Assembly (NCBI GenBank): GCA_002393095.1
Contig: DGII01000034.1
Span: 1 to 45,232, forward strand
Direction of reading: 5' to 3'
Length of the DNA stretch: 45,232 nt
Source of the DNA: Lachnospiraceae bacterium UBA3826
GTDB lineage: Bacteria > Bacillota > Clostridia > Lachnospirales > Lachnospiraceae
A model generated the notes under the pieces. That model had not been told where the DNA came from. It ran no database searches and saw only the letters and a program-made list of their open reading frames with translations. Shown one piece after another: positions 26,363-33,519 of the stretch; position 1 is the first letter of the stretch, and each line of letters opens with the position of its first letter. A program made the position numbers and the translations under genes.

Positions 26363-26985
26363 GGAAGTCTGGATTCTATGACCAATAGTATTCCGGTGCG
26401 TATGCTTACGCTGATATATGAATCCTTCCACTCATTGCTCTGCCCAAGGGGGAAGGTGTTAGAGATTGTAATATCCTTTCCGGAGTATTTGGCACCGCTT
26501 ATGCAAAGACCACTGCATTCATCGGTTACGGAGAATAGCGAGAAGGAATGATTCTCTCTTTTATTAAAGCGCACTGTCTTATCAAGAGGAGACAGCGTCC
26601 GGATATGTTCATCGGAAGAGATTATCTCTCCCACACCGCCGCCTTTGGCGATATATGCCATGCTTTGTATATTGGAAAGCATATGGTCAAGACGTTTTCC
26701 TAATGCACAGAGCAGTATGATATGCTTATAATCGTGTTCCATTGCATACCGGATGGCTAACATGGTGTCGGTATCGTCTTTTTCCGGAGGAGACTTTAGG
26801 ACAGGGATATTGCCGTTTATTTTTGATTCGTCATATGAATCGAAATCACCTAATATCAGATCGGGACTAAGCCCAAGCCTTGTGGCGTAGTCATAGCCCA
26901 AATCGCATGCGATCAGATAATCATATTTTATGTCGGGCAAAAATCCGTCATAATCGCCCCCGGAAATAATAAGACACGTTCTCAT
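26350..26985 (-). CDS. thiN: Thiamine pyrophosphokinase
   Basis: The protein has 211 residues. It makes thiamine pyrophosphate from thiamine and ATP. Family features are CLIISGGDYDGF at the N-terminus, YLIACDLGYDYATRLGL, PDLILGDFDSYD (metal/ATP-binding Asp cluster), PPEKDDTDTMLAIRYAME and LLCALGKRLDHMLSNIQSM. It follows thiT with a 9-bp gap in the same riboswitch-controlled transcript, so salvaged thiamine is imported and then activated. Confidence 0.93.
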   Translation of the reverse strand: MRTCLIISGGDYDGFLPDIKYDYLIACDLGYDYATRLGLSPDLILGDFDSYDESKINGNIPVLKSPPEKDDTDTMLAIRYAMEHDYKHIILLCALGKRLDHMLSNIQSMAYIAKGGGVGEIISSDEHIRTLSPLDKTVRFNKRENHSFSLFSVTDECSGLCISGAKYSGKDITISNTFPLGQSNEWKDSYISVSIRTGILLVIESRLPSGS

Positions 26986-26994
26986 AAGCCTGTT

Positions 26995-27813
26995 TTAGTC
27001 GTTTTTTTCCTTTTTGGAAGATATCGTAAACAGAATAATGGCTGCAACCACTGCGATCAAGCTTACGATCGCAATAACGGACCAGTTGACATTTGCAAAA
27101 CCTGTGGCATCAAACTCGCCTGTCTCCGCATTTTGGAGGTGTACAAATACGGATCTTACATCGAAGATCAGTGCCGCGCTTAGCAAAAGACCGCCGATCC
27201 ACTTAAGTATCGGAAGCCGTGACTGCTTAGCTTTGCCGATACGAGTGATGTTCACATTATTAAAATCAAGTATCGAGCCTGTATAATAAGCTACCGCGGC
27301 TGTAACAATGGTTTCGGGAACCATATAGGTTGCGTTATATCCGATTGAATACAGTAAAGCCGCATTGGTCGGAATGGAAAGACCTGCCCACACCGTTGCG
27401 CCGGAGATGACATGACAGATATATCTGAGCACGCAGGCGAGAACGGTTCCGTATAGAAGAGCCTTTGACTGAGGGGTTATTTTCCTGAAGGCTCCGGAAA
27501 ACCCTATGACCATAAAAGCTATTAAGTAATCAAGCAAAATAACGGCTATGATCGATTGGACGGTGGTGACGTAGGACAGGGTATTAAGTCCCAGAAGCTG
27601 CTGGATGATTCCGTAAACAAATCCCGTCAACAGTCCGAATCTGACTCCGTATCTGTATGAAATGATGATGACCGGAAGCAGGCTTGCGAGCGTAACTGAA
27701 CCGCCGTAGGGCAGATCTAAAAGCTTGATGAGCGATAATACGGTGGCTACCGCAAGCATAACAGCAGCTTCCGTAAGTTTTCTTGCATTTGATGCAGTAT
27801 TACCTTCAGACAT
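26995..27813 (-). CDS. thiT: ECF-type thiamine transporter S component with C-terminal extension
   Basis: The protein has 272 residues from the start at 27813, which follows GGGAGG. The first 185 residues match ThiT (YuaJ): KLTEAAVMLAVATVLSLIKL, SLLPVIIISYRYGVRFGLLTGFVYG, IRYICHVISGATVWAGL and a final GYNATYMVPE region for thiamine binding, with six membrane helices. Typical ThiT is about 190 residues; here an extra 80 residues add two helices (LPILKWIGGLLLSAALIFDV and WSVIAIVSLIAVVAAIILFT) separated by a short outside loop. An upstream TPP riboswitch and downstream thiN support a thiamine role. The energising EcfAAT module is not in this window. Confidence 0.9.
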   Translation of the reverse strand: MSEGNTASNARKLTEAAVMLAVATVLSLIKLLDLPYGGSVTLASLLPVIIISYRYGVRFGLLTGFVYGIIQQLLGLNTLSYVTTVQSIIAVILLDYLIAFMVIGFSGAFRKITPQSKALLYGTVLACVLRYICHVISGATVWAGLSIPTNAALLYSIGYNATYMVPETIVTAAVAYYTGSILDFNNVNITRIGKAKQSRLPILKWIGGLLLSAALIFDVRSVFVHLQNAETGEFDATGFANVNWSVIAIVSLIAVVAAIILFTISSKKEKND

Positions 27814-27819
27814 AAAAAA

Positions 27820-27843
27820 CCTCCCTGTAAAACTAAGGGGAGG
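27820..27843 (-). promoter_or_regulatory. Expression-platform hairpin covering the thiT ribosome binding site
   Basis: On the minus strand CCTCCC (27838-27843) pairs with the Shine-Dalgarno GGGAGG (27820-27825) across a 12-nt loop, and six T follow directly before the ATG. The same hairpin can therefore act as an intrinsic terminator or mask the ribosome binding site. A further 11-bp helix (27855-27865 with 27907-27917) lies between it and the TPP aptamer. Confidence 0.6.
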
Positions 27844-27920
27844 GATAATGGCGAATTGTAAACGCAAATTGTGAAGGTATGAGCAACTATAATCATCAGT
27901 TACCGCGCATTTACAATCTT

Positions 27921-28009
27921 TGCTTCCTTACGCCGGTATGATCCGGATCAAGTAATAAGGGTCAGAGCATGGTATTAATGCGCTCTTTCTCAGCGTTCGC
28001 TCCCCTAGC
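27921..28009 (-). promoter_or_regulatory. TPP riboswitch aptamer (THI element)
   Basis: Read on the minus strand, the conserved blocks appear in order: AGGGGAGC, GCTGAGA, CTGACCC, ACTTGATCCGGATCATACCG and GCGTAAGGAAGCA. TTGCT and AGCAA at the ends can form P1. It lies about 110 nt upstream of thiT and controls thiT-thiN; TPP is expected to turn expression off. Confidence 0.95.
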
Positions 28010-28030
28010 AACATAATTAACTACAGATAT

Positions 28031-28059
28031 GTTATAATACTGATGATGAAATGTGTCAA
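28031..28059 (-). promoter_or_regulatory. Promoter of the thiT-thiN riboswitch transcript
   Basis: Minus strand TTGACA (28054-28059) and TATAAC (28031-28036) with 17-bp spacing, a near-consensus sigma-A promoter about 20 bp upstream of the TPP aptamer. Confidence 0.75.
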
Positions 28060-28157
28060 GCATTTTATACAAAAAATACATGGCGATTTTGGATATAATT
28101 ACCAAAACGAGTGAAGCATTGTGTATATGAGAAAAAGAACTGTACGAGGAAGGATAT

Positions 28158-29111
28158 ATGTCGGTTATGTCGGATAAAAACAGGGAAAAAGAAGGTATAA
28201 CGCAAAAGAAAAATATTGAAAAATATTTTGAACCGCTGTCAGATCGTACTTATGCAGAGGCTAAACCTTATAAGAGAGAGTGGGAAAAGGTATTGGGAAT
28301 AATAGCGCCTGTGATCATCTATGTGCTGTATGTAACTTTTTTATCTGCAATTGCAGGTGAAGCGCTTAATCATGCAGCGGATAAAAGTGAAGAGAGTGCT
28401 AAGTTCATATCGGCCAATAAAGTGACTATAAATGCGTGGATAAGAGCGGTAGTGATCGTATTAGCCACATTAATGCAGATTCCGTCGCTTGCAGCCGAGA
28501 AGATCGTCCTGACCGGCAGCAAATCAGGCATCAGCAAGTCCGATAAGGGCAGGGATAAAGCCGAAGGCGGGGCTGAAGGAACCGTATATATTAAAAGGAT
28601 CATATATACCGTTATACTTGGCGCAACGATGGCTCTCAGCCTTAACATACTCATAAGCATAAGTGGCATTATGAGGTTAAGCAAGGGATATGAGGCGATA
28701 GCTGACAGACAGTTCGGACTTGCGCTTCTGCCCGGAATAATACTGTATGGAATAATATCACCTGTTGCCGAAGAGGTGGTATTCAGGGGAATAATATATA
28801 ACAGAATAAGGCGATGCGCCGGTCTGTATCCGGCCCTGATCCTGTCTGCCGTAATGTTCGGAGTTTATCACAATAATATCGTACAGGGCATATACGGATT
28901 ATTGATGGGACTTGTGATAGCTTGGGTGTATGAGAGATACGGGGGCTTTTTATATCCCTGTTTTATGCATTCCGCAGCCAATATCTTCATATATGCGATC
29001 TCATCGACGAACGGAGGCTTTGCTAAAGCCAAGACGCCTGTTATACTATTGATAACAAGCGTCATAGCAATTCTTACACTTTATAAAATGGCAACAGAAA
29101 ATAAATCGTAA
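28158..29111 (+). CDS. CPBP family intramembrane metalloprotease (CAAX protease/Abi)
   Basis: The protein has 317 residues with about 7-8 membrane helices after a charged N-terminus (1-48). The CPBP signature is present: EEVVFRG (E205, E206, R210), then MFGVYHNN with a conserved His, and HSAANIF near the end. The family cleaves or modifies membrane-associated peptides and includes bacteriocin immunity proteins. Substrate unknown. GAGGAAGG precedes the ATG. It stands alone between the thiamine leader (divergent) and asnA (convergent). Confidence 0.85.
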   Translation: MSVMSDKNREKEGITQKKNIEKYFEPLSDRTYAEAKPYKREWEKVLGIIAPVIIYVLYVTFLSAIAGEALNHAADKSEESAKFISANKVTINAWIRAVVIVLATLMQIPSLAAEKIVLTGSKSGISKSDKGRDKAEGGAEGTVYIKRIIYTVILGATMALSLNILISISGIMRLSKGYEAIADRQFGLALLPGIILYGIISPVAEEVVFRGIIYNRIRRCAGLYPALILSAVMFGVYHNNIVQGIYGLLMGLVIAWVYERYGGFLYPCFMHSAANIFIYAISSTNGGFAKAKTPVILLITSVIAILTLYKMATENKS

Positions 29112-29130
29112 ATTAATTATTAACAAATAG

Positions 29131-30141
29131 CTACAGAAGCTTTATGCCTCTCTTGTCACATTCCGCCATCACATCATCAGGCCACAATGAACTCTGGACT
29201 TCTCCTATATGAGCCTTTCTTAAGAAGAACATACATATACGTGACTGACCTATGCCTCCGCCTATGGTATAGGGGAGCTGTTGGTTCAATATGGCCTTTT
29301 GGAAGGGAAGCTCTGCCCTCTCCTCGCAGCCTGCCTTTTTAAGCTGTGATGCAAGTGAGTCTTCATCTACTCTTATCCCCATGCTTGATAATTCAAGAGA
29401 TATATCAAGAACCGGATAGTATACGATTATGTCTGCGTTAAGCGCCCAGTCATCATAGTCAGGGGCGCGTCCGTCATGGGGCTTGCCTGAGAGAAGCTTA
29501 TCACCTATCTGCATAAGACATACGGCTCCCTTCTCTTTTGCTATGAGGTATTCCCTTTCCTTGGGGGTCTTGTCGGGATACATATCCTCAAGCTCCTGCG
29601 TGGTGATGAAGAATATATCGTGAGGAAGTATCTCTTCAATGTAATCGTACTCAATAGCCATATATTTTTCCGTCTTGCGAAGCACCTTGTAGATATCACG
29701 CACAACCGATCTGAGAGTATCCATATTACGATCTTTTTTGGTGATTATCTTCTCCCAATCCCATTGATCAACATATATGGAATGGATATTATCGGTATCT
29801 TCATCACGTCTTATGGCGCTCATATCCGTATAGAGCCCCTCGCCGACTTCAAATCCGTATTTTTTAAGGGCGTATCTCTTCCACTTGGCAAGAGAGTGCA
29901 CTATCTCGGCTTCCGCCTCGCCCTGTTCCTTAATGCCGAACTTAACGGGTCTTTCGATACCGTTGAGGTTGTCGTTAAGCCCCGATTCGGGTGTAACGAA
30001 TAGGGGAGCAGAGACACGCAGAAGATTCATTCGCTCGGCCAGTAGATTCTGAAAAAAATCCTTCACCGTCTTGATGCCTACCTGAGTGTCATGAAGATTA
30101 AGGGCTGAACTGTAGCCATCCGGAATGTATATAGTACCCAT
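29131..30141 (-). CDS. asnA: Aspartate-ammonia ligase (asparagine synthetase A)
   Basis: The protein has 336 residues, close to the 330 of E. coli AsnA. The start at 30141 is chosen because GAAGGAGA lies upstream; the frame continues 30 codons further without a ribosome site. It forms asparagine from aspartate, ammonia and ATP. Class II aaRS-like features: NLLRVSAPLFVTPESGLNDNLNG (ids 46-66 region), GEGLYTDMSAIRRDED, YVDQWDWEKII, and the C-terminal LPYTIGGGIGQSRICMFFLRK. A terminator-like hairpin lies in its leader. Assignment is secure. Confidence 0.95.
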   Translation of the reverse strand: MGTIYIPDGYSSALNLHDTQVGIKTVKDFFQNLLAERMNLLRVSAPLFVTPESGLNDNLNGIERPVKFGIKEQGEAEAEIVHSLAKWKRYALKKYGFEVGEGLYTDMSAIRRDEDTDNIHSIYVDQWDWEKIITKKDRNMDTLRSVVRDIYKVLRKTEKYMAIEYDYIEEILPHDIFFITTQELEDMYPDKTPKEREYLIAKEKGAVCLMQIGDKLLSGKPHDGRAPDYDDWALNADIIVYYPVLDISLELSSMGIRVDEDSLASQLKKAGCEERAELPFQKAILNQQLPYTIGGGIGQSRICMFFLRKAHIGEVQSSLWPDDVMAECDKRGIKLL

Positions 30142-30169
30142 ATCATATCTCCTTCGTAAGATCATAATT

Positions 30170-30202
30170 AAAAATCGGCGCCGGAATGACATTCTCAGCG
30201 CC
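30170..30202 (-). terminator. Terminator-like hairpin in the asnA leader (possible attenuator)
   Basis: Minus strand GGCGC (30198-30202) and GCGCC (30177-30181) flank an inner GAA/TTC pairing, and TTTTT (30170-30174) follows two bases after the stem. It sits between the predicted asnA promoter and the asnA start codon, so it can only act on asnA transcription. No T-box motif is seen. Confidence 0.5.
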
Positions 30203-30218
30203 TTTGCTAACTGTATGT

Positions 30219-30248
30219 ATAATATCACCACGACAATGTCAAGGTCAA
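30219..30248 (-). promoter_or_regulatory. Candidate asnA promoter
   Basis: Minus strand TTGACC (30243-30248) and TATTAT (30219-30224) have 18-bp spacing. An overlapping TTGACA (30237-30242) with TATACA (30216-30221) has only 15 bp. Either would start transcription about 10 nt before the leader hairpin. Confidence 0.4.
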
Positions 30249-30315
30249 GTCCCGTATATTGTTAAATTATACAAAAAGGAACACAATATGTTGATAATAA
30301 TTGTAACAACTAATA

Positions 30316-30344
30316 TTTACTAAAATTTTAAAAGTCAATATAAT
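30316..30344 (+). promoter_or_regulatory. Candidate promoter for the HPr-like gene
   Basis: TTTACT (30316-30321) and TATAAT (30339-30344) with 17-bp spacing. The leader to ATG 30436 would be about 85 nt, in an AT-rich stretch with no recognised riboswitch. Confidence 0.5.
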
Positions 30345-30435
30345 TCGATAAAAGGCAGAAGAAAGCGTTGCATTATACAGGTATGTGAAGCTAAACTGTC
30401 CATTCGGCCATAGCCGGGAGTAGGAGGTATGAAAA

Positions 30436-30663
30436 ATGACGACACACAAGATTATTCTAAGACCTGAAGAAGTTAAGGATTTTGTAGCTGCGGCAAGCAA
30501 AAGTGCATATGATATCGATATATACTATAACCATTATGTGGTAGATGCCAAGTCAATACTCGGAGTGCTGGGACTTGATCTGCGCAAGATACTTACTGTG
30601 GCCATCAACGGTTATGATCCTGAATTCGAGAAGTACATCTCACGCTTTGCGATAGCATCTTAA
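30436..30663 (+). CDS. HPr-like protein lacking the catalytic histidine
   Basis: The protein has 75 residues; AGGAGG (30422-30427) lies 8 bp upstream. The sequence follows the HPr fold: DIDIYYNHYVVDAKSILGVLGLDL aligns with the central HPr region around KSIMGVMSL, keeping Ser40 at the HPr-kinase site (Ser46 of HPr). The N-terminal SGIHARPA block is absent (only RPEEVKDF), so there is no His15 equivalent to carry phosphate from EI. This resembles Crh logic: a regulatory protein, not a sugar phosphocarrier. It is followed 24 bp later by the XPD-like helicase, with no obvious functional link. Confidence 0.75.
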   Translation: MTTHKIILRPEEVKDFVAAASKSAYDIDIYYNHYVVDAKSILGVLGLDLRKILTVAINGYDPEFEKYISRFAIAS

Positions 30664-30675
30664 TTACATTTATAT

Positions 30676-30681
30676 TATAAT
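30676..30681 (+). promoter_or_regulatory. Consensus -10 box placing transcription start at the helicase start codon
   Basis: TATAAT ends 6 bp before ATG 30688, the distance at which transcription would begin at the A of the start codon. No good -35 hexamer is seen 17 bp upstream (TAGCAT). No Shine-Dalgarno sequence exists in the 24-bp gap. Confidence 0.35.
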
Positions 30682-30687
30682 GTTCAT

Positions 30688-33213
30688 ATGAGAAGCGTGC
30701 AGATATCTGTCAGATCCCTTGTGGAATTCCTGTTAAGGGAAGGTGACATAGATAACAGAAGAGCACATGATGCGGTTAACGCCATGCAGGAGGGCGGCAG
30801 GCTGCATCGTAAGATACAGAAGGCACAAGGCAGTGATTATCACGCTGAGGTGCCTCTTTCTTATGTGTGGATAAGCGGTGTTATGTCAACCGATATCCCC
30901 GATTTGACATATTCCGATGACGATCTGACGGATTATCTTACGGATATACCGGATGATGAAGTGGTAATAATAATAGACGGTCGTGCTGACGGTATAATAG
31001 ACGAGCGCAGGGCCCCGGACGGCGGAATAATTACTCCGGTAACAATAGATGAGATCAAGGGAACCTACAGACGCCTTGATAAGATGGATGGACCGGAGAA
31101 TGTGCATCTGGCACAGGCCAAGTGCTACGCATGCATATATGCCATACAGAACGGACTTGATGTGATTGCGGTCCGTATGACATATATCAACATGGATAAC
31201 GAGGATATAAGGTATTTTGATTCGGAATACACCACAGAGGAACTGAGAGAGTGGTTTTTTGCTCTGTTAAAGGATTATGAGAAGTGGGTAAGACTTGAGC
31301 TTGACTGGAAGGATGTCCGTGACGAGTCGATCAAAAAGGTTGATTTTCCTTATGAATACCGCAAGGGGCAGAAGGAACTGATAACCCATGTATATCATAC
31401 CATAGCCCATGGTCGTAAGCTTTTCCTGGAGGCTCCTACGGGAGTGGGTAAGACGATCGCCACGCTTTTTCCGGCCATAAAAGCCATGGGTGAGGGCAAG
31501 GCTAAGAGACTGTTCTATCTTACGGCCAAGACGATAACACGCTCTGTAGCAAGTAATACGGTGGACATCTTAAGAGGAGAGGGACTTAGGCTTAAAAGCA
31601 TAGTCCTTACTGCAAAGGATAAGATATGCTTTATGGAGGAGCGCCTTTGCAATCCGGATGCATGTCCTTATGCGAAGGGGCATTTTGACAGGATCAATGA
31701 GGCTCTATATTCGGTCCTTACAGGAACAGAGGATTATACAAGGGAGACCATTGAGGAATATGCTCACAGATTCATGGTGTGTCCCTTTGAATTCGCTTTG
31801 GATATAAGCATTTTTGCGGATTGTGTGATATGTGACTATAATTATCTCTTCGATCCCCATGTATATCTTAAGAGGTTTTTTGCTGAAGGGAAGAAGCCGG
31901 ATGGCATATTCTTAATAGACGAGGCTCATAATCTTGTGGACAGGGGCAGGAATATGTACAGTGCTACCTTCTGCAAGGAGGATGTGCTGAAGCTTAAAAG
32001 GTCCGTCAAGGTATATGATCCGACGCTGACTAAGCGTCTTGACTTGGCTAACAGAGAACTTCTTGCTCTTAAGAGACAGTGCGTACCTTCATCCGACAGA
32101 CACGGTTATCATGTGCTTGATGATATATCCTCATTCGTCCGCGCAACAGAACGTCTGTATGACAGATTGCTTGATTATCTGGAGAATCATGAATCCGGAC
32201 CCGTAAGGGATGAGGTGCTTGATTTCACCTTTATTGTATCGCATTTCCTGTATATCTATGAGCTGATGGATGAAAAATATGTGACATACGGTTATATAGA
32301 TGATGAAGGTGAATTCGATGTGCGCCTTTATTGTGTGGACCCATCGGGTAATCTTAGGAATTGTATGAAACGCGGAGTCTCATCCATCCTGTTCTCGGCA
32401 ACCCTTTTACCCATACAGTATTATAAGAGTCTGCTTGGGGGTGAAAGTGAGGATTATGAGGTATATGCCGAATCAACCTTTGATCAGGGTAAAAGAGGGC
32501 TCTACCTTGCCGATGGCGTGACCACCAAGTATACAGAGCGCGGGGTCGGACAATATAAGAATATAGCGGATTATATACACAGTATAGTAAGTGTACATCC
32601 CGGCAATTATATGGTGTTCTTCCCTTCATACGGTTTTCTGGATAATGTCTACATGGTATATAATGAGAGATACGACGATCATATCGTATGGTCTGATACG
32701 GCTGATGACATACAGAATACCGGTCATAAAAGGATAAGACTTATGCTTCAGACAGATCACATGACTGAGGCTGACAGGGAGGAATTTCTTGAGGCTTTTA
32801 AGAGTAAAAGCGCTGACGGGGAGGCAGATAAAGATAGTCTTATAGGCTTCTGCGTGCTTGGAGGTGTATTCTCGGAGGGAATAGATCTTCAGGGCGAGAG
32901 GCTCATAGGCTCGATAGTCGTGGGCACGGGTATCCCGCAGGTATGTGATGAGAATGAGCTTATCAAGGATTATTTTGATAAAAGAGGCGGCAATGGCATG
33001 AAGTATGCCTATATTTATCCGGGCTTTAATAAGGTCCTGCAAGCGGCAGGAAGAGTTATAAGGACACATGAGGATGTGGGAATAGTGGCTCTTCTTGATT
33101 ATCGCTTCGGATACGGTTCATACAGAGAGCTATATCCGAGGGAATGGAGCAATTTAAGACATATTACAAGGGAGAACGTGTCGGATATTCTGGCCCGGTT
33201 CTGGGAGGCATGA
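30688..33213 (+). CDS. PD-(D/E)XK nuclease fused to an XPD/DinG-like Fe-S helicase
   Basis: The protein has 841 residues. N-terminal domain (about 1-215): RecB/Cas4-type nuclease signs GRADGI (Asp101), DEIKG (Glu122, Lys124) and HLAQAKCYACIYA (Gln and Tyr motif). Helicase part (about 225-841): EAPTGVGKT (249-257), four Cys at 314, 321, 326 and 365 that match the XPD-type iron-sulfur site, LIDEAHNL with DEAH at 411-414, SILFSATLLP, GGVFSEGIDLQGE and QAAGRVIRTHED (motif VI). Such enzymes unwind 5'-3' in DNA repair; the nuclease fusion suggests processing of ends or flaps, by inference. The ATG has no ribosome binding site. A strong terminator follows. Confidence 0.88.
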   Translation: MRSVQISVRSLVEFLLREGDIDNRRAHDAVNAMQEGGRLHRKIQKAQGSDYHAEVPLSYVWISGVMSTDIPDLTYSDDDLTDYLTDIPDDEVVIIIDGRADGIIDERRAPDGGIITPVTIDEIKGTYRRLDKMDGPENVHLAQAKCYACIYAIQNGLDVIAVRMTYINMDNEDIRYFDSEYTTEELREWFFALLKDYEKWVRLELDWKDVRDESIKKVDFPYEYRKGQKELITHVYHTIAHGRKLFLEAPTGVGKTIATLFPAIKAMGEGKAKRLFYLTAKTITRSVASNTVDILRGEGLRLKSIVLTAKDKICFMEERLCNPDACPYAKGHFDRINEALYSVLTGTEDYTRETIEEYAHRFMVCPFEFALDISIFADCVICDYNYLFDPHVYLKRFFAEGKKPDGIFLIDEAHNLVDRGRNMYSATFCKEDVLKLKRSVKVYDPTLTKRLDLANRELLALKRQCVPSSDRHGYHVLDDISSFVRATERLYDRLLDYLENHESGPVRDEVLDFTFIVSHFLYIYELMDEKYVTYGYIDDEGEFDVRLYCVDPSGNLRNCMKRGVSSILFSATLLPIQYYKSLLGGESEDYEVYAESTFDQGKRGLYLADGVTTKYTERGVGQYKNIADYIHSIVSVHPGNYMVFFPSYGFLDNVYMVYNERYDDHIVWSDTADDIQNTGHKRIRLMLQTDHMTEADREEFLEAFKSKSADGEADKDSLIGFCVLGGVFSEGIDLQGERLIGSIVVGTGIPQVCDENELIKDYFDKRGGNGMKYAYIYPGFNKVLQAAGRVIRTHEDVGIVALLDYRFGYGSYRELYPREWSNLRHITRENVSDILARFWEA

Positions 33214-33228
33214 ATCCTTGGCAGACAT

Positions 33229-33270
33229 AAGACGGCTGCGATACTAGCTATCGTAGCCGTCTTTTGCTTT
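33229..33270 (+). terminator. Intrinsic terminator after the XPD-like helicase gene
   Basis: A 15-bp stem (33229-33243 with 33249-33263, one G-T pair) with a 5-nt loop is followed by TTTTGCTTT. It ends the helicase transcript. On the minus strand there is no good T tail, so it is only a weak terminator for pspC. Confidence 0.88.
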
Positions 33271-33304
33271 AACTGAAGATGATCGGACTTAGGCGCGGTA
33301 AGGT

Positions 33305-33493
33305 TTATGATTCGGGTATTATAACTGCTGCGATTATATATGCCAGAACTCCGGAACCGCCCATCATTGAGAAGATCACCCAAAGGATACGGATGACCGT
33401 GGGGTCCGTTCCGATGTATTCGGCTATACCTCCGCATACACCGCATATCATTCTCTCTGTTGATGATTTTGTAAGTCTCTTGTCGTTATTCAT
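33305..33493 (-). CDS. PspC domain small membrane protein
   Basis: The protein has 62 residues. KRLTKSSTERMICGVCGGIAEYIGTD followed by a hydrophobic helix (PTVIRILWVIFSMMGGSGVLAYIIAAVIIP) is the PspC pattern. PspC proteins relate to the phage-shock/envelope stress response. AAAGGAGGAG precedes the ATG. It is the last gene of the padR-DUF4097 operon, 26 bp after the DUF4097 stop codon. Confidence 0.93.
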   Translation of the reverse strand: MNNDKRLTKSSTERMICGVCGGIAEYIGTDPTVIRILWVIFSMMGGSGVLAYIIAAVIIPES

Positions 33494-33519
33494 TGTGCTC
33501 CTCCTTTATATTAATCATA

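Noticed and set aside
30142..30435. T-box or other riboswitch in the asnA/HPr-like intergenic region
   Set aside because: No T-box AGGGTGGNACCGCG-like block on either strand and no other riboswitch core was found; only the hairpin with T5 remains.
30267..30500. Minus-strand frame of 77 residues upstream of the HPr-like gene
   Set aside because: It overlaps the HPr-like gene start and its promoter, has no ribosome site and low-complexity composition.
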